A stretch of DNA of 64,000 nucleotides from Gordionus sp. m RMFG-2023 (GCF_954871325.1 NC_088777.1:47841366-47905365); one strand, 5' to 3'. Positions 23,846 to 35,456 are shown, numbered from the stretch's first letter. Translations and numbers: made by a program. Notes: a model not told the origin generated them from the sequence alone.

Positions 23846-23939
23846 ATAATTTACAATCGGCGATATTCAATTAACAATATTCAAAAACCAACTAATTATA
23901 TTATAATATAATTCAACGTATTTATAAAAAATTAGATAA
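23846..23939 (+). repeat. Left 94-bp terminal inverted repeat
   Basis: Matches the reverse complement of 27,455-27,548 with one mismatch over 94 bp (ATATTC against ATACTC near 23,865). It contains AATCGGCGAT at 23,855-23,864 near its outer end and a self-complementary AT core (AATTATATTATAATATAATT). Such high identity suggests a young or conversion-maintained pair. Confidence 0.95.
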
Positions 23940-24228
23940 ACCATATCAAAAATTGCCAAACATTTATTCAGTTAATAATATTTCACCAAATATTTATCCA
24001 GAAAATGATATTGAAAGTGGGATTTCTATATGATCACTTGTACATAATTATACTATGAGTAAATCATCTTCCATAATCAAAGCTCAAATATTGAATAAAT
24101 CTTATCAAAAATCAAAAAAATAACTCTTTAAACTTCCTTAATATACCAACCCACAAGAAACCCATATTTGAAGATAAAAATAATATCTAACATTTTCACT
24201 CTTAAACTGATAAAAAAATTTTTAATTC

Positions 24229-27148
24229 ATGAGTTTACCAGACCTCAGCACAGCTTCTACCAAATCTAACTGCCCTTTATGTAATAAACTCGTTAAAGTA
24301 ACCAAATTGGGGCTATTGCCATCTCATCGAAACCAGAGGATAAAATGTCCTCAATCTGGGCATCCCATCTTATCACCAGCTATCCCTCGAACCCTAAATG
24401 CCTTTTCTGCCCTTGCCCGCGCACAACCTATAGTTACCATTCCCACGTTGACTGATGTGCCTACTAGCCCAATAGTCCCCACCTCAACCGCCGAAAATGC
24501 TCTCACTTTCAATCCAACCGACTCCACAGATGTAGAAATATTTTTAGTCACACCAAAACCATTTGTGATTTCTCGAATACCTAAGGGAGCAAGACTTCAA
24601 GTTGCCAGACACCTCTCAAAGAACTTGACTTCCTTGATAAATAATTATTCTTCCATAAAACACTGGCTAGACACCCTGTCATTTGCCTTTACTACCTTGA
24701 AAGTTCCTTATATTGCCAGCAAAAAATCTCTGACACAGCAAATCAAGGATGCTACTATCTACCCCTTACTCATCAGTCACTTTTCCACATCTTTTAAAGG
24801 TGATGACACCGATAAAAATAAAAATCACAAAAATGACCTACTCACCAAGGCCAAGCTTATATCTAAAAAGCTGGATAACATGAATGTTAAATCCGCCATA
24901 CGACTGGCAACATCTGACAATAAGCTAGCTCCCTACGATCAAACAACTTATCAAGCTCTTCTCCTAAAACACCACCCACACGATCTTAAGGACGAAATAC
25001 CGTCTTACCCCGAAGCTCCTCTAATTGCAACCACTTTTACCTCAAGCGAGGTTAGAAAGGCTATTCTCTCCTTCAAACGCGATTCTTCACCGGGGGTTGA
25101 TGGGTTTCGCCCAATATTCCTACAGGATCTAACCGCACCTTACATCACACAACAATGCGACGTTTTGGAAAAAATTACTCAACTCATCAACCGTATGCTT
25201 GCTGGAGGCTTACCACCCGCCAATATTCCACTCCTTTATGGAGCTAAACTCATCGCCCTCCATAAACCTAATAATGATATTCGCCCTATCGCTTTTGGGA
25301 CCACTTGGCGCCGATTAAACGCAAAGCTAGTAGTGAGCAGAATATTGTTCACAGTATCCAATCACCTGTGCCCTAATCAATTAGGAGTCAACGTAAAAGG
25401 GGGATGTGAGGTATCCCTACACATGACCAGAATGTATCAACAAACAGACCCCAGTGACGATATCCTAATTAAAATAGATTTTTCAAACGCTTTTAACTCT
25501 CTAAAACGTTCAGCGTTTCTTAATCCCATCCTTACCCTTTACCCAGAATACTCGCAATTCATCTTCGATTGTTATGCTAATCCATCGCATCTTCAATTTG
25601 GAGATAGATTGATTCCTTCTAGTAGTGGAAAACAACAAGGTGACCCTCTAGGCTCCTTTTTATTCTGTCTGGGCATTAATAGCCTAATACAAGGCATAAA
25701 TGACCAATGTAAACTAAACCTTCATAACTGGTATATCGACAATGGTATACTAGGCGGCTCACCCTGCGAAGTTATGAAGGCGGTCGAAATAATAAAATCC
25801 AGCGAGAGCAGTTTGGGACTGCGAATCAATAAAGACAAGAGCGAATATTGTCCTCTTGGAATCATCGACCTTAACTATGATCCTTCGTTCAATCATACAC
25901 CATTGAACTTCTTAACACATCTCGGATCTCCAGTGGGTAAAGACGAGTCCTTTGTCAAGTTCTTCGCCGACACTCTACTAGAGATATCCCTTATGCGCGG
26001 TACACTATCTCGCCTCCCAGCCCACCAAGCGTTCTTTCTATTAAAGAACTACCTCCTAATCCCAAAAATTCTATATACACTCCGATCGTCACGTATCTTC
26101 CAATACGACGTCAACCTCGCTGAACACGAGCTAGAGATTAAACACCTCACAGAGGATATACTCAATCTCAAATTCGGAGACCTATCTTGGCTACAAGCCA
26201 CCTTGCCAACCAAATCCGGCGGCATTGGCATACGATCGCCTTCCCTACTCTCTGTTAGTGCGTTCATATCCTCTCGCCTGTCCTGCGAGCCCATCATACA
26301 CGCACTCACAAAACATCCTGACCCTTTACTTCCCCAGGCAATCGATCTATGGAAATCTCTTTCATTAGTCGATCCTCCCTCATCGGCACTGCAGAAGGAC
26401 TGGGATAAGCCTCTAGTTGGCAACTCCGTTGCATACCTTAAATCGAGGAGCCAACCCGAGGACCATTCTCTACTCTTCTCCATTTCCGCAGACAGCGGGT
26501 ATGAATTTCTCGAAGCTTTTCCATCGCGAAACCTTGACCAGCTCCTAAGCAATGATGAGCTATGTCACGCCATCGGTCTAAGACTTAATTGTGATATGGT
26601 AATACCCTATCACTGCATCCTTTGTCAAACGCCGGTCAACTCCAAAGGCCGTCACTCTTTACACTGCAAGCGCTGTAGAGGCAGATTCATTAGACATTCA
26701 AAATGCAAAGATACTATTGCCAGGGCCCTAAAATCTGCCGGTATCCCATCAACCCTCGAACCTACTGGACTCTACAATTCTGATGGTAAGCGTCCCGATG
26801 GCTCTACCATGATCCCTTGAAAGAGGGGGGAATTCCTAACCTGGGATTATTCATGCATCGATCCCCTTGCCCCTTCCAATATAAATAGAGATGCTCTAGT
26901 AGACGCCGAGACGAATAAACTCGCTAAGTATTCGCCATCCCTTCCGGCCAATTACACATTCCTACCACTAATCGCCACGACTCTAACGTCGTTCGGCTGC
27001 CCTGGCCTTCTTTAAAGAGCTGGGGAAACGGATCTCTACTAGGACCGAAGATCCCAACGAGGGTTACTACCTACGCCAAAGATTAGCCCTCAATATAATA
27101 AAATCCAATAACCTCAGCTTCATATTCTCAATGACTGATACCCCCTAA
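24229..27148 (+). pseudogene. LINE reverse transcriptase with zinc fingers and restriction-like endonuclease
   Basis: One 863-codon frame (24,229-26,820) plus a continuation to TAA at 27,146. The N-terminus has a Cys/His cluster (C15, C18, H33, C40, H45), a probable DNA-binding finger. The RT domain spans about residues 270-560, with motif A IKIDFSNAFNSL (D417), QGDPLGSFLF, and motif C reading YIDN (502-505) instead of the usual YxDD. A CCHC finger follows (C796, C799, H809, C813), then RPDG (853-858). A TGA at 26,818 replaces the Trp expected after IP. In the same frame beyond it, TWDYSCIDPLA is the second half of the nuclease motif. A frameshift near 27,000 precedes the final segment (FFKELGKRI, GYYLRQRLALNII). 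The order zinc finger, RT, CCHC, nuclease, with no APE domain, is that of R2/CRE/NeSL-type LINEs. The exact clade needs a tree. The frame is far GC-richer than its flanks. This copy is probably dead. Confidence 0.92.
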
Positions 27149-27306
27149 TCACAGAATCGGCGATGAGAAGAGCAATTAAAAACAAGAGAGGGATATTCAG
27201 ATGGAAGTCAACAAAAGAACCAAACCCTAATCACAGAATCGGCGATAAGAAAAGCAATTAAGAACAAGAGAGGAATATTCAGATGGAAGAAGAAAAACTG
27301 AAGGGC
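27143..27306 (+). repeat. 82-bp tandem repeat in the element's 3' region
   Basis: Two units begin CCCTAATCACAGAATCGGCG and share AAGAGAGG-ATATTCAGATGG. Each contains AATCGGCGAT (27,155-27,164 and 27,237-27,246), the same 10-mer found near the outer end of both TIRs. The RT frame's last stop lies at the start of the first unit. Short tandem repeats are common at LINE 3' ends. Confidence 0.85.
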
Positions 27307-27454
27307 AAACTATGAAAACTCATAATTCTTTTAAATCATTTGCTCAATTTATTATATTAATTTACTATATATTTATTTATATTATTTAAATATATTATTA
27401 TTTATCCTTAAAAAATATACTAACAAATGTGATTAATTATTTAAATAATAACTA

Positions 27455-27548
27455 TTATCTAATTTTTTATAAATACGTTGAATTATATTATAATATAATT
27501 AGTTGGTTTTTGAATATTGTTAATTGAGTATCGCCGATTGTAAATTAT
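27455..27548 (-). repeat. Right 94-bp terminal inverted repeat
   Basis: Reverse complement of 23,846-23,939 with one mismatch. It ends one base before the right target duplication, unlike the left TIR, which is 31 bp away from its duplication. Confidence 0.95.
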
Positions 27549-27549
27549 T

Positions 27550-27770
27550 ATATGCGTATGTTATGTTCTTCATAAATAAATAATAAAAAGTATATTTCAT
27601 ACTTAACAATTCTAATTTAAATGGTAATAATAATTTTATTAATTAATTTCAATTCCCCATAATATGCGTATGTTATGTTCTTCATAAATAAATAATAAAA
27701 AGTATATTACATACTTAACAATTATAATTTAAATGTAATAATAATTTTATGAAAATTCAACAGAGGCATA
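27550..27770 (+). repeat. Tandem duplication of about 110 bp of target DNA
   Basis: The block from ATATGCGTATGTTATG through AATAATAATTTTAT occurs twice, at 27,550 and again at about 27,660. Copy A has it once (from 13,589). The left-hand unit carries several substitutions and insertions (TTTCATAC, ATTCTAAT, AATGGTAA). Confidence 0.75.
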
Positions 27771-30700
27771 TTTATCTTGTAACTTTTTTTTATCTTGAAT
27801 AAGGAATACTTATACACTATCTAAGATCCATTTTTTTATAAAGAATCTGAATCTAGATTCTTTTTATGAGGATCTGCCAAAGTCTTTAACAACCTACCAC
27901 TAAAATTAATTATGCAACCATCATTTTAATGATTCCTCCTTACTTTATATTCATCACTAGATGGCTCAAAGTAAGTTGTTACTGTTTGATAATCTTTAGT
28001 CTTCAATAGAGGCTAGATAAAAGTGTTATATAAATAATTATAAGATTTATATTTTATAAATAATTCGACAAAATTGCAAGAAATTTTAAAATACAACTGG
28101 TTTTTCTAAATTTATTAGTTTTCCGGTATTTCAATATCGGAACATGAATGATTAAATTATTAAACATAAACACAAATGAATATGAAAAAACAAAAATTTT
28201 TAGAGATTTATAATTTATTCTTAAATCGTGCTTATCCGATTAAAAACGCAGTCTAAAGCCTGATGTAACATATTATTTAACAAAGAACTCGGTTTTTGTT
28301 TAGTGGAGGAAAACTGATTGACGAAATAATAAATATTAATTAGGGAATAAATATTAGTAACTCAGGTATCACTTTCACCAAAACTAATCCTAATACATAA
28401 TATATTCTTAAAATCTGTGTTTTTAATGAACGATTCTTAGAAAGATTCAATGAAAAGTATAAGAAAGGGTTGAATAAAAAATTAAATTCGTGAAATCAAT
28501 TTAAACTTATTCTAATCTTGAGAGTTATCATATAAATTTATATAGGTTAAAAAAAAATTAAAAGCTCTATCATTGAATGTATCTTCTTCAATTAAAAAAA
28601 AGAGTAATTATTTAATATGGTCTTCATTTTTAAATCTCCAGTTTTAGATCCGAGTGATAGCCCTTCAGTTTTAATAAGGAAATATTCTAAGAATTCTGTA
28701 ATTTTTTTGAACGTTCATCGTGAATAGAACCCTGAAAAGTAATTTTTGGGGGGTAGAGCCCGACCCGAGCTAAACATTTTAATTCCGATCTCGACCCGAG
28801 CCCGAACACAACTTTGGTAAAAACTTTGAAATTTTTCACCCCGTTTATTAAACATAAGTATTTCTTCCATAGTATAGATTTTCCATTTGTATTTTCTTTG
28901 GTCTCAAATTAAATTCTAATTTTAGCAGAAATTATTTTTAAATTTAGTATCCATACTATAAATATTTTTTTTTTAAATTATGAAAATCTGAAGCTATTAA
29001 ATTGAATAAATCTTACATAAAACAAAAATCATCAATAGCTTAATATTCTAGATTTTATGTTGACTTAATGTAGAATATTAGTATATATATTTTTTTAACC
29101 TGATAAATTATAATGTATGTAAGTAATAGAGTTTTAAGTAGCCACAATACAGATTACGATCATAGGCAATTGTTGTGAATGGGATATCCGGTAAATTAAC
29201 AAGTATGAATGCCATTGTGGATCTTATGTGGCATTACTTAGAATCAAATTATTATTAATGATATTTCTAATACTAATGGTGTGTTTTCAACCTTAAACAG
29301 CCTAGGAGGACCTAGTTCAAATGCTGCTTAGGCTATGTTAAACAAAAAAATATCGAAGATTAGAACCAGGACACAATCTAACTATTGTTATTCTAGTTCA
29401 ATCATTTTCAAAAATTCGACTAAATAGCCCTAAAAGTAAGAGTAAAAAAACGAAAAAAACAAAAAAGAAACAAACGATTAAAACGAAGAAAAAAACAATG
29501 CCGCAAAATACTTATAAAAACCAAAATGGGGTTTCCTAATAAAAAATGGTATAAATCTATGTATTCCTTTTCTCTTATCTTTTAAGTTTTCATTCTGAGT
29601 TCCTTTTGCGATTAATTTTTGATTCCGCATATCGCGCAAAAATAGCAGCACACACTTGACATGAATGTAGCGTTTCGCAAATAGATGGTAGCATTAAATA
29701 AATAAATATCTGGGTTTTTAATTTTTTAAAAAAAATATAAATATATATATATTCTTTCAAATTTCTTAACTAAAGGCCAATAAACATCATATAGCATTAA
29801 AAAAAATTACAAAAATGTTTACTTGGTAATATGAGAATAATGTTATAACCTTCAAAAAAAATTTTTTTTTCAAAAATACATATTTATTATAGAAGATATC
29901 AAACTACCAAAATTGGTTCCAAAGTACTCTCTATTTCTTGCCAATGAAAATAAGTCAATGTAAATTAATTATTAATGTTTTAACTTTAATTTTAAAGTTG
30001 GAAAAAATTATTAAAATCACAATTTTTAATAGAATACACTTAAAAATTATATATTGACTTGAAAATAAAAGTTTCCTCTATAATTGGATAACAAAATTAC
30101 TAATATACAAATGCATTTGAAATCGCTGGTAAAAATATATATAGTTAAAATTTAATATGGTAATAATCTTAATTTTTCAATTAGTTTGCTGCAATTATTT
30201 TGACTTTTGGTGTCAACTATGGACTGGATATCAACTTTGGTAAAAAAAAAATTGTGTATTTTTAATAACTATATACCAAAAAAAAATTATTATTCTTAAT
30301 TTAGCATTTTAAGCAGAGGAAAATTAAAAAAATTTAACTATTCACAAATATAATATATAATATAAATAGTAAGCTATTTTTTATTCATAATTAGGCAAAA
30401 TAAAATTTTAGGCGCAAATTATGAGAATTTTTTTATAAACGAAATCACATCTTGTAACAAATTAAAATATTATAGTCCTGGATAATAGATATTTTTGCGG
30501 ATTTGATCTTAGAAAAATTTCGTAGATATGCTATTTTTAATTTTAAAATAAATCGGATAGTAAAATAAGATTCGTAATCCTACCATGTATTTAGTATATG
30601 CCTATCCTATAAATTGTAAAACATTTTTGTTTCAAATATATTAGTAATTAATAAAAAATCAATTTAAATCCAGAATTGATTCAAATTTCCATTATAAAAA

Positions 30701-30833
30701 TGTTTGAAATTCTACATAAGCAGGATTATAATTTCGGCAAAAACGAAGAGTTTTAAAAAAAATATGCGCAATTGATTTAATGCGTTTTAATTATACTCTG
30801 ACTTCAAATAAACTAGACTATAGTACATATTAA
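27771..30833. other. Non-coding part of copy B
   Basis: Collinear with 13,700-16,765 at about 99%. No gene seen. Confidence 0.5.
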
Positions 30834-31334
30834 AGTTTTCTTATTTTATTACAATATTACAAAGATATATCAAAAGGTGATATTGGACACAATTCTTATA
30901 ATAAAACTGTAACTACAGTAAAACTTAACACAAATATAACAACATCGATAAGCACTAATATAACAGGAAAACGAAATCCAGATATTATTAGCACTCATAA
31001 AACTCCCAAAACAACTCCAATCCCTGGAAGTTACAAACTGAAAACGAAAAGACGGAAAACTAGGAATAGTAAACGGAAAACTACTAAACACAGAACTAGA
31101 AAGAGTAAACGGAAAACCCACAAAACTACTAAAACACCCAAAACTACTAGAACTCCTACAACTATTAAAGCCACAACTCACACAGTAACGACTACAACCA
31201 TGATTCCTACAATATTGAATGTCACAACTCACACAATGACGACTACCACCATAATTCCTACAAATATGAGTACTACTACAATTCCGACTACGTATACTGC
31301 TCCTACAACTACGATCACTTCCCCCATTGGTTAA
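30834..31334 (+). CDS. Thr-rich, mucin-like terminal exon (copy B)
   Basis: An open frame of 166 codons, paralogous to 16,766-17,269 and one codon shorter through an in-frame 3-bp deletion in the PTTISK region. A few substitutions change residues (HHS to HNS, TGK to TVK, RIK-type changes) and others are silent. The frame, the stop TAA (31,332) and AATAAA (31,368-31,373) are all kept. Composition is Lys/Arg-rich, then Thr-rich (TMTTTTIIPT, TTTIPTTYTAPTT), as in O-glycosylated secreted proteins. Upstream exons with Met or a signal peptide were not identified. It could still be a chance frame that simply has not had time to decay. Confidence 0.5.
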   Translation, partial: SFLILLQYYKDISKGDIGHNSYNKTVTTVKLNTNITTSISTNITGKRNPDIISTHKTPKTTPIPGSYKLKTKRRKTRNSKRKTTKHRTRKSKRKTHKTTKTPKTTRTPTTIKATTHTVTTTTMIPTILNVTTHTMTTTTIIPTNMSTTTIPTTYTAPTTTITSPIG

Positions 31335-31373
31335 TAATAGTTTTCTAATTTACGTAAAAATTATTTGAATAAA

Positions 31374-34300
31374 GAATATGTCTGTTTATTATATTAAATA
31401 CTCTCTTAAACCTTTTATAAAATATTGACACATAGTAGTCATAATTATATTTATTTTTACAATTTTTTCATGTCAATTGTCCCATAAATTGTTATATATT
31501 TATGTTATAATTTTTAAACATTTATTAATATTATTATTTAAAATAAAATTTATTATATCTGAACATTTTAAACAAGGCAATATTATATTATTCATCGTGA
31601 AATGTAAATTTTATTGCATTGTACACTAAAAAATAGATAAAGAAATTTCTAAGATTACAAATATAAATTCATATTTTGCAACTATAATCAAACAAATATA
31701 TTTCTCTATTTATAATTTATAACTTATATTGAAATCAAGTGGATTATATAAGTACAATTGTATATGGTATTCAAATATATTAGCATGTAAAATGATAGTA
31801 AATCTATTTGGCATTAAACATTATTTTTTTATGTATTTTTCTTAAAATATAAGATAGCATCGTAAACTATCTATCAAAAAAAATTTGTTTCCGTGTAGCA
31901 CGTGTGGCTCAGACGCTGAAGACTTTGAAGCGCCCAGTAAGTTTTGATCTAAGTTCTATTTCAGAGGAGAAGACAAGTTTTTTATGAAGCATAACAAGGT
32001 ATTTCCATGTTAGGGGATAATTACATGACAGACCCGTATGTGTGGGCGGTAAGACAAATACCCCACTCCCCTTCAGAAGCCAAAAATTGCAGATACTAGA
32101 TAAAATATTACTGATGCATATAATATCTTATCGCATATATTTTAAAATTTTATTTTTTACTTCAAGGCAGATTTTGAATATGCTATTAATTTATTTTATG
32201 ATATAATATAGATTTCAAATTTTTCTTGGCATAATATATCTAACATTTTCTCCAAAATCATTTAAACTTTTCCACTGCAAAACTAAAGTAAAATATTTCA
32301 AAAAAATTGACATCATATTGGTTGAGACTCAATAGCTGAAAGCATTATATTATAACTTGAGGAAATTAAGGCAAATGTAGATGACGAATTTCATCGATTA
32401 TATGTCATGTGTTTACTTCGTCTCGCAGCAAGGCCAGATGATCGTTCCAATATAGTGTTAGTCAACGAATACTCTTAAATAAATCTCTATATCTCCCTCT
32501 TCTATATTTTTATCACTAAAATGAATGACGGTTCTTGATTAATGCGAAAATTATAAATTTGGGTATTATTAGCGCAGAATTTTTCGAATCTATTTCAAAT
32601 CTTGTTAGAGAAACATCAAATATTTGACAGATTTTTATTTTGAGGATGTTAAAGTATCCCATAATGTATTACTAACTAAATGCAAACTATGGTATAAAAG
32701 GTTTCCAAAAAATTCTATAAATGTTTCGCAAAATTTCAAACACAATTTAGATTATTTTAGTGTATAAAAATTATTATATATTTTTCCACCAATGAAATAG
32801 CATTTTAACGATAATGACTTAAGAACAGTGTTATTAAACGTCTCGATTTTAGCCGATTTTTAAAAACGGCCAACTCAATATTTTCTATACCTTAAAATTT
32901 TGCAAATAGATGTCCGAATCCTTGTTCTTCAGATTGCAATATATTATTCTGGATAATATATTGAGTTTCCCAATTGAACCGTTTAGCAACACCACCGAAA
33001 AGTAATACCTCGTTAAATTAGCGTATCCCTTCTTAATATAATTTATATTGTTTAAATCATGACAAAACAAAAACAACCAAAACTTTCAGCTAGACCGTTT
33101 AACTTATTTGATATGCTATTAAACACAGCGCACTCAATCAACCTTGATAAAAATTTATTAATAGTTTTTACAAAAATATTATTTGCCTCTACTTGGAAAA
33201 ATATATATTCGTCCTTGACTGTAATATCTATGTTAAATTTTATGTCAAAGAAATGAAAAGTTAGAGAAATAAAAACATTTATTTTTTACTCATCCATCCA
33301 TTGATTTTATTTTTTTTATTAATAAAATAGATTTTGTTTTTTTTGAGTATTCAACTTTTTATTGTATTTTCGTCTAAATCCTAGGTAGATCTCTCTTTAT
33401 ATTTAAAAGAAATCCCCAAAGTCTATCTATTTCAGCTTAAATAAAATACTGCTATAATTTTAGTGTATAAATGGTTGATCCTAACGCTTAACTATATATA
33501 AATGAATTCTTCTTTATTTGATGACGAGTAAATCAGAATATTTCCCATTTATTTATTGATGTATGAATTAGAAAAATAGCCGCTCTTTTATGAAGTGTGA
33601 ATCATAAATTTACCTTTATTTTGATGAGAGGCGATTTAGATTTCTTATTATTTTTGTAAAATATTGAATTATAAATTTAGTACTTTCAATATGAAAAAAT
33701 TAGATCATATCTTCAATTATACTATTTAATATATTACATGATAATATTGCAATTATGTACATATTAAAAAATCTTTTAGACCGTGTCCTAGTGAGCTTAA
33801 ACTAAATCGCCAAAAAAGCAAATAAAAATTGTTTTTAAAAAAACCACAAAAAACTACAATAAACAAATAAAAGAAAGAAAAACAACGAAAAATACAGAAA
33901 ATAACAATGTCACCAAATACTTATAACAAACCAAAATAGAGTGACTTGTTCAAAAACATTTTAGCCAATAATAAAAAGCAATTAGGTATCCAAATTAAGT
34001 AGACCCAGAACCTTAGACTACATTTTTATACATTGTGTAATTTATTAATATAAATATATAATCTGGCTAGGGTTTTATATTGTATAGTAATATATCGAAG
34101 ATATAAGTTGGAAAACACTGGGAGAAAGGGATAGAACGATTGACGGAGTAACAATAATAACGCGAATAATTTTTTAACTCTTAAGCATAAAGACCTTAAA
34201 TTTTTTTGTGAAGATGTATTTTATATCAAATATCTTACCTTATTCATCTTTAGGAAAACTTTCTGGTTTGAAATATTTTCCCAAAAAACCGTTTTTTACC

Positions 34301-34877
34301 AAAAAATAATTAAAATTTACCGTAGTTTAATTTTCTTTTATCAGGCTCATAATTTAAAAATTTGTATAGATATTCATCAGAGCTATAAAATAAAATTTAT
34401 CGGATATCTAATAGTTTAACTAGAAGTCACTCAATTTGTATAATATATATTACGTTGAGGTAAATTTATTATGGGTTAAACGGTTAAAATGTTCCATCTG
34501 ATTGATGTTGTAATAAAAATAGTGGCAAAGTAGAGTAATTTATTCGTAGAAATGCATGCCTAAAATGAACACACTCAAAATGTGCTATTTTTGGTAAATA
34601 TTTTTACATTTTCATATTGTATTAAATTGTTATAAAAATTGCACTATTTTATTCAATAAAATAATAAAGTTTGCTTAATTTTATCTAAACTTCTTTACTC
34701 TAATGCTTAGAGCAATTTTTCCCTGATATACTGTAAATGGCTAAAATGCGATACTTTGCCTAATATATCATAGCTCCCAAAGTATTATACATACATTTTT
34801 TTAAATTTTGTAAACAGGGTATTTGGCTATATATAAATATTTAATTTGTTCTATTATATTTTTTTTCAAAATTTTAT
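31374..34877. other. Remaining non-coding part of copy B
   Basis: No gene recognised. It holds the counterpart of the MITE at 18,797 (near 32,847-32,985) and frames at 32,885-33,076 and 33,059-33,256 that differ from their copy-A versions by frameshifts, so they are not treated as genes. Confidence 0.45.
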
Positions 34878-34894
34878 GATTAAAAACAAAAATT

Positions 34895-35170
34895 TGTGAT
34901 TTCTTTAGTAAGAATAATTGAAACTCTTGGAGAATAGATTGAAATAGAAAAAAACGTGATTTTTTTTATATAAATTGTTAAATTGATTTTTTTATATAAA
35001 TTATTAAATTAATATGTAAATTGATTTTTTGTTTGTTACATGCTATATAAGCATTACATTTTCAGTTTTCGAAAAGATATAGAATTTTAATAATAAATAA
35101 AATAAAATAAAAAATTAAACTTGTTATACCTATGATCAGTATCGCAGAAAACTTTATGGTGACAGTTCCG
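34895..35170 (+). promoter_or_regulatory. Possible Gypsy 5' LTR and leader
   Basis: Upstream of the gag-like frame, TATATAAG (35,044-35,051) is followed about 10 bases later by TCAGTT (35,061-35,066), a typical LTR TATA and initiator pair. A word TGGTGACAG at 35,157 could be part of a primer-binding site. A possible TGTGA start lies at about 34,895, near where copy B ends. No second LTR was found, so this rests on position and promoter words only. Confidence 0.35.
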
Positions 35171-35207
35171 CTACATATTCGAAGAAATCGTAAATAAATA
35201 AATAAAT

Positions 35208-35456
35208 ATGATACAGATTCCCAATGATAATGTTAATATAAATATTGAATTTCCAATATACTCTGGCAATGGCGATCTTTTTTTGAGTAGATTCGAAGAT
35301 ATTTTCAAGGACACTCAGATCTCGGACATCGAAAAAGCAGGTTCCTTTACAAGAAGACTACCAGATGAGGTATATATCAAGCTCAAATCATATCCCGCGT
35401 TCATTTTTTATAAATTAAGCATCTTTGATAGGGAACACTTAGGGGCACGTTTTTAG
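35208..35456 (+). pseudogene. Ty3/Gypsy gag N-terminal fragment
   Basis: 82 codons. The segment IYSGNGDLFLSRFEDIFKDT, then SDIEKAGSFTRRLPDEVY and LKSYP, matches the usual start of metazoan Gypsy gag (F-x-G-x-G-x-x-x-x-W/F-xx-RFE, then LP-EVY-K). After residue 62 the frame becomes low-complexity AT sequence, so the element is truncated. A GC-rich patch (GGGGGGGGGG, then CGTAGTTTCC) at about 35,547-35,580 looks like a separate MITE end. The pol remnant at 36.64-37.4 kb is on the other strand and comes from a different insertion. Confidence 0.7.

Larger units (their letters stand above)
23803..27561 (+). mobile_element. TIR-flanked RLE-LINE-like element with 12-bp TSD
   Basis: A 12-bp direct repeat (ATATGCGTATGT) at 23,803-23,814 and 27,550-27,561 bounds the insertion. 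The empty site is at 13,589-13,600 in the duplicate. Inside it are 31 bp of extra sequence on the left only, then a 94-bp TIR (23,846-23,939), a 5' leader of 289 bp, the reverse-transcriptase gene, a 2-unit 82-bp tandem repeat, an AT-rich tail and the opposite TIR (27,455-27,548). RLE LINEs are not known to carry TIRs. Either a LINE jumped into a MITE-like TIR element, or this is a new composite type. About 110 bp of target DNA is also duplicated just to the right (27,550-27,660). Confidence 0.85.
21396..34877. repeat. Segmental duplication, copy B
   Basis: Direct repeat of 8,704-20,908. The two copies are about 490 bp apart, close to tandem. It carries the TIR-flanked reverse-transcriptase element and lacks the composite insertion of copy A. 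Its right edge lies against a possible Gypsy LTR. Confidence 0.9.

Noticed and set aside
26049-26552. 167-codon minus-strand frame inside the RT gene
   Set aside because: Antisense shadow of a strongly supported coding frame; no family features.
26818-26820. TGA read as Trp (variant genetic code)
   Set aside because: TGA does fall at likely Trp positions here and near 53.8 kb, but many Trp codons in the same genes are TGG, hAT relics have TGA at Arg positions, and the formyltransferase frame ends with TGA. Ordinary TGG-to-TGA decay explains it.
24229-27148. Bacterial retron, group II intron or DGR reverse transcriptase
   Set aside because: Zinc finger, RT, CCHC finger and RPDG/WDYSCID nuclease order fits a eukaryotic RLE LINE. 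The surrounding hAT, MULE and Gypsy relics and AT-rich spacers are eukaryotic.
16802-31232. Minus-strand Ser/Phe/Cys-rich frames at 16,802-17,167 and 30,870-31,232
   Set aside because: They are the antisense of the Thr-rich plus-strand frames. The plus strand has the better stop and poly(A) context and the longer frame.
18745-33256. Paired ORFs at 18,745-19,026, 19,009-19,215, 32,885-33,076 and 33,059-33,256 as duplicated genes
   Set aside because: The two duplicates differ by frameshifting indels in these frames, so there is no sign of coding constraint. Part of the sequence is a MITE-like inverted repeat.
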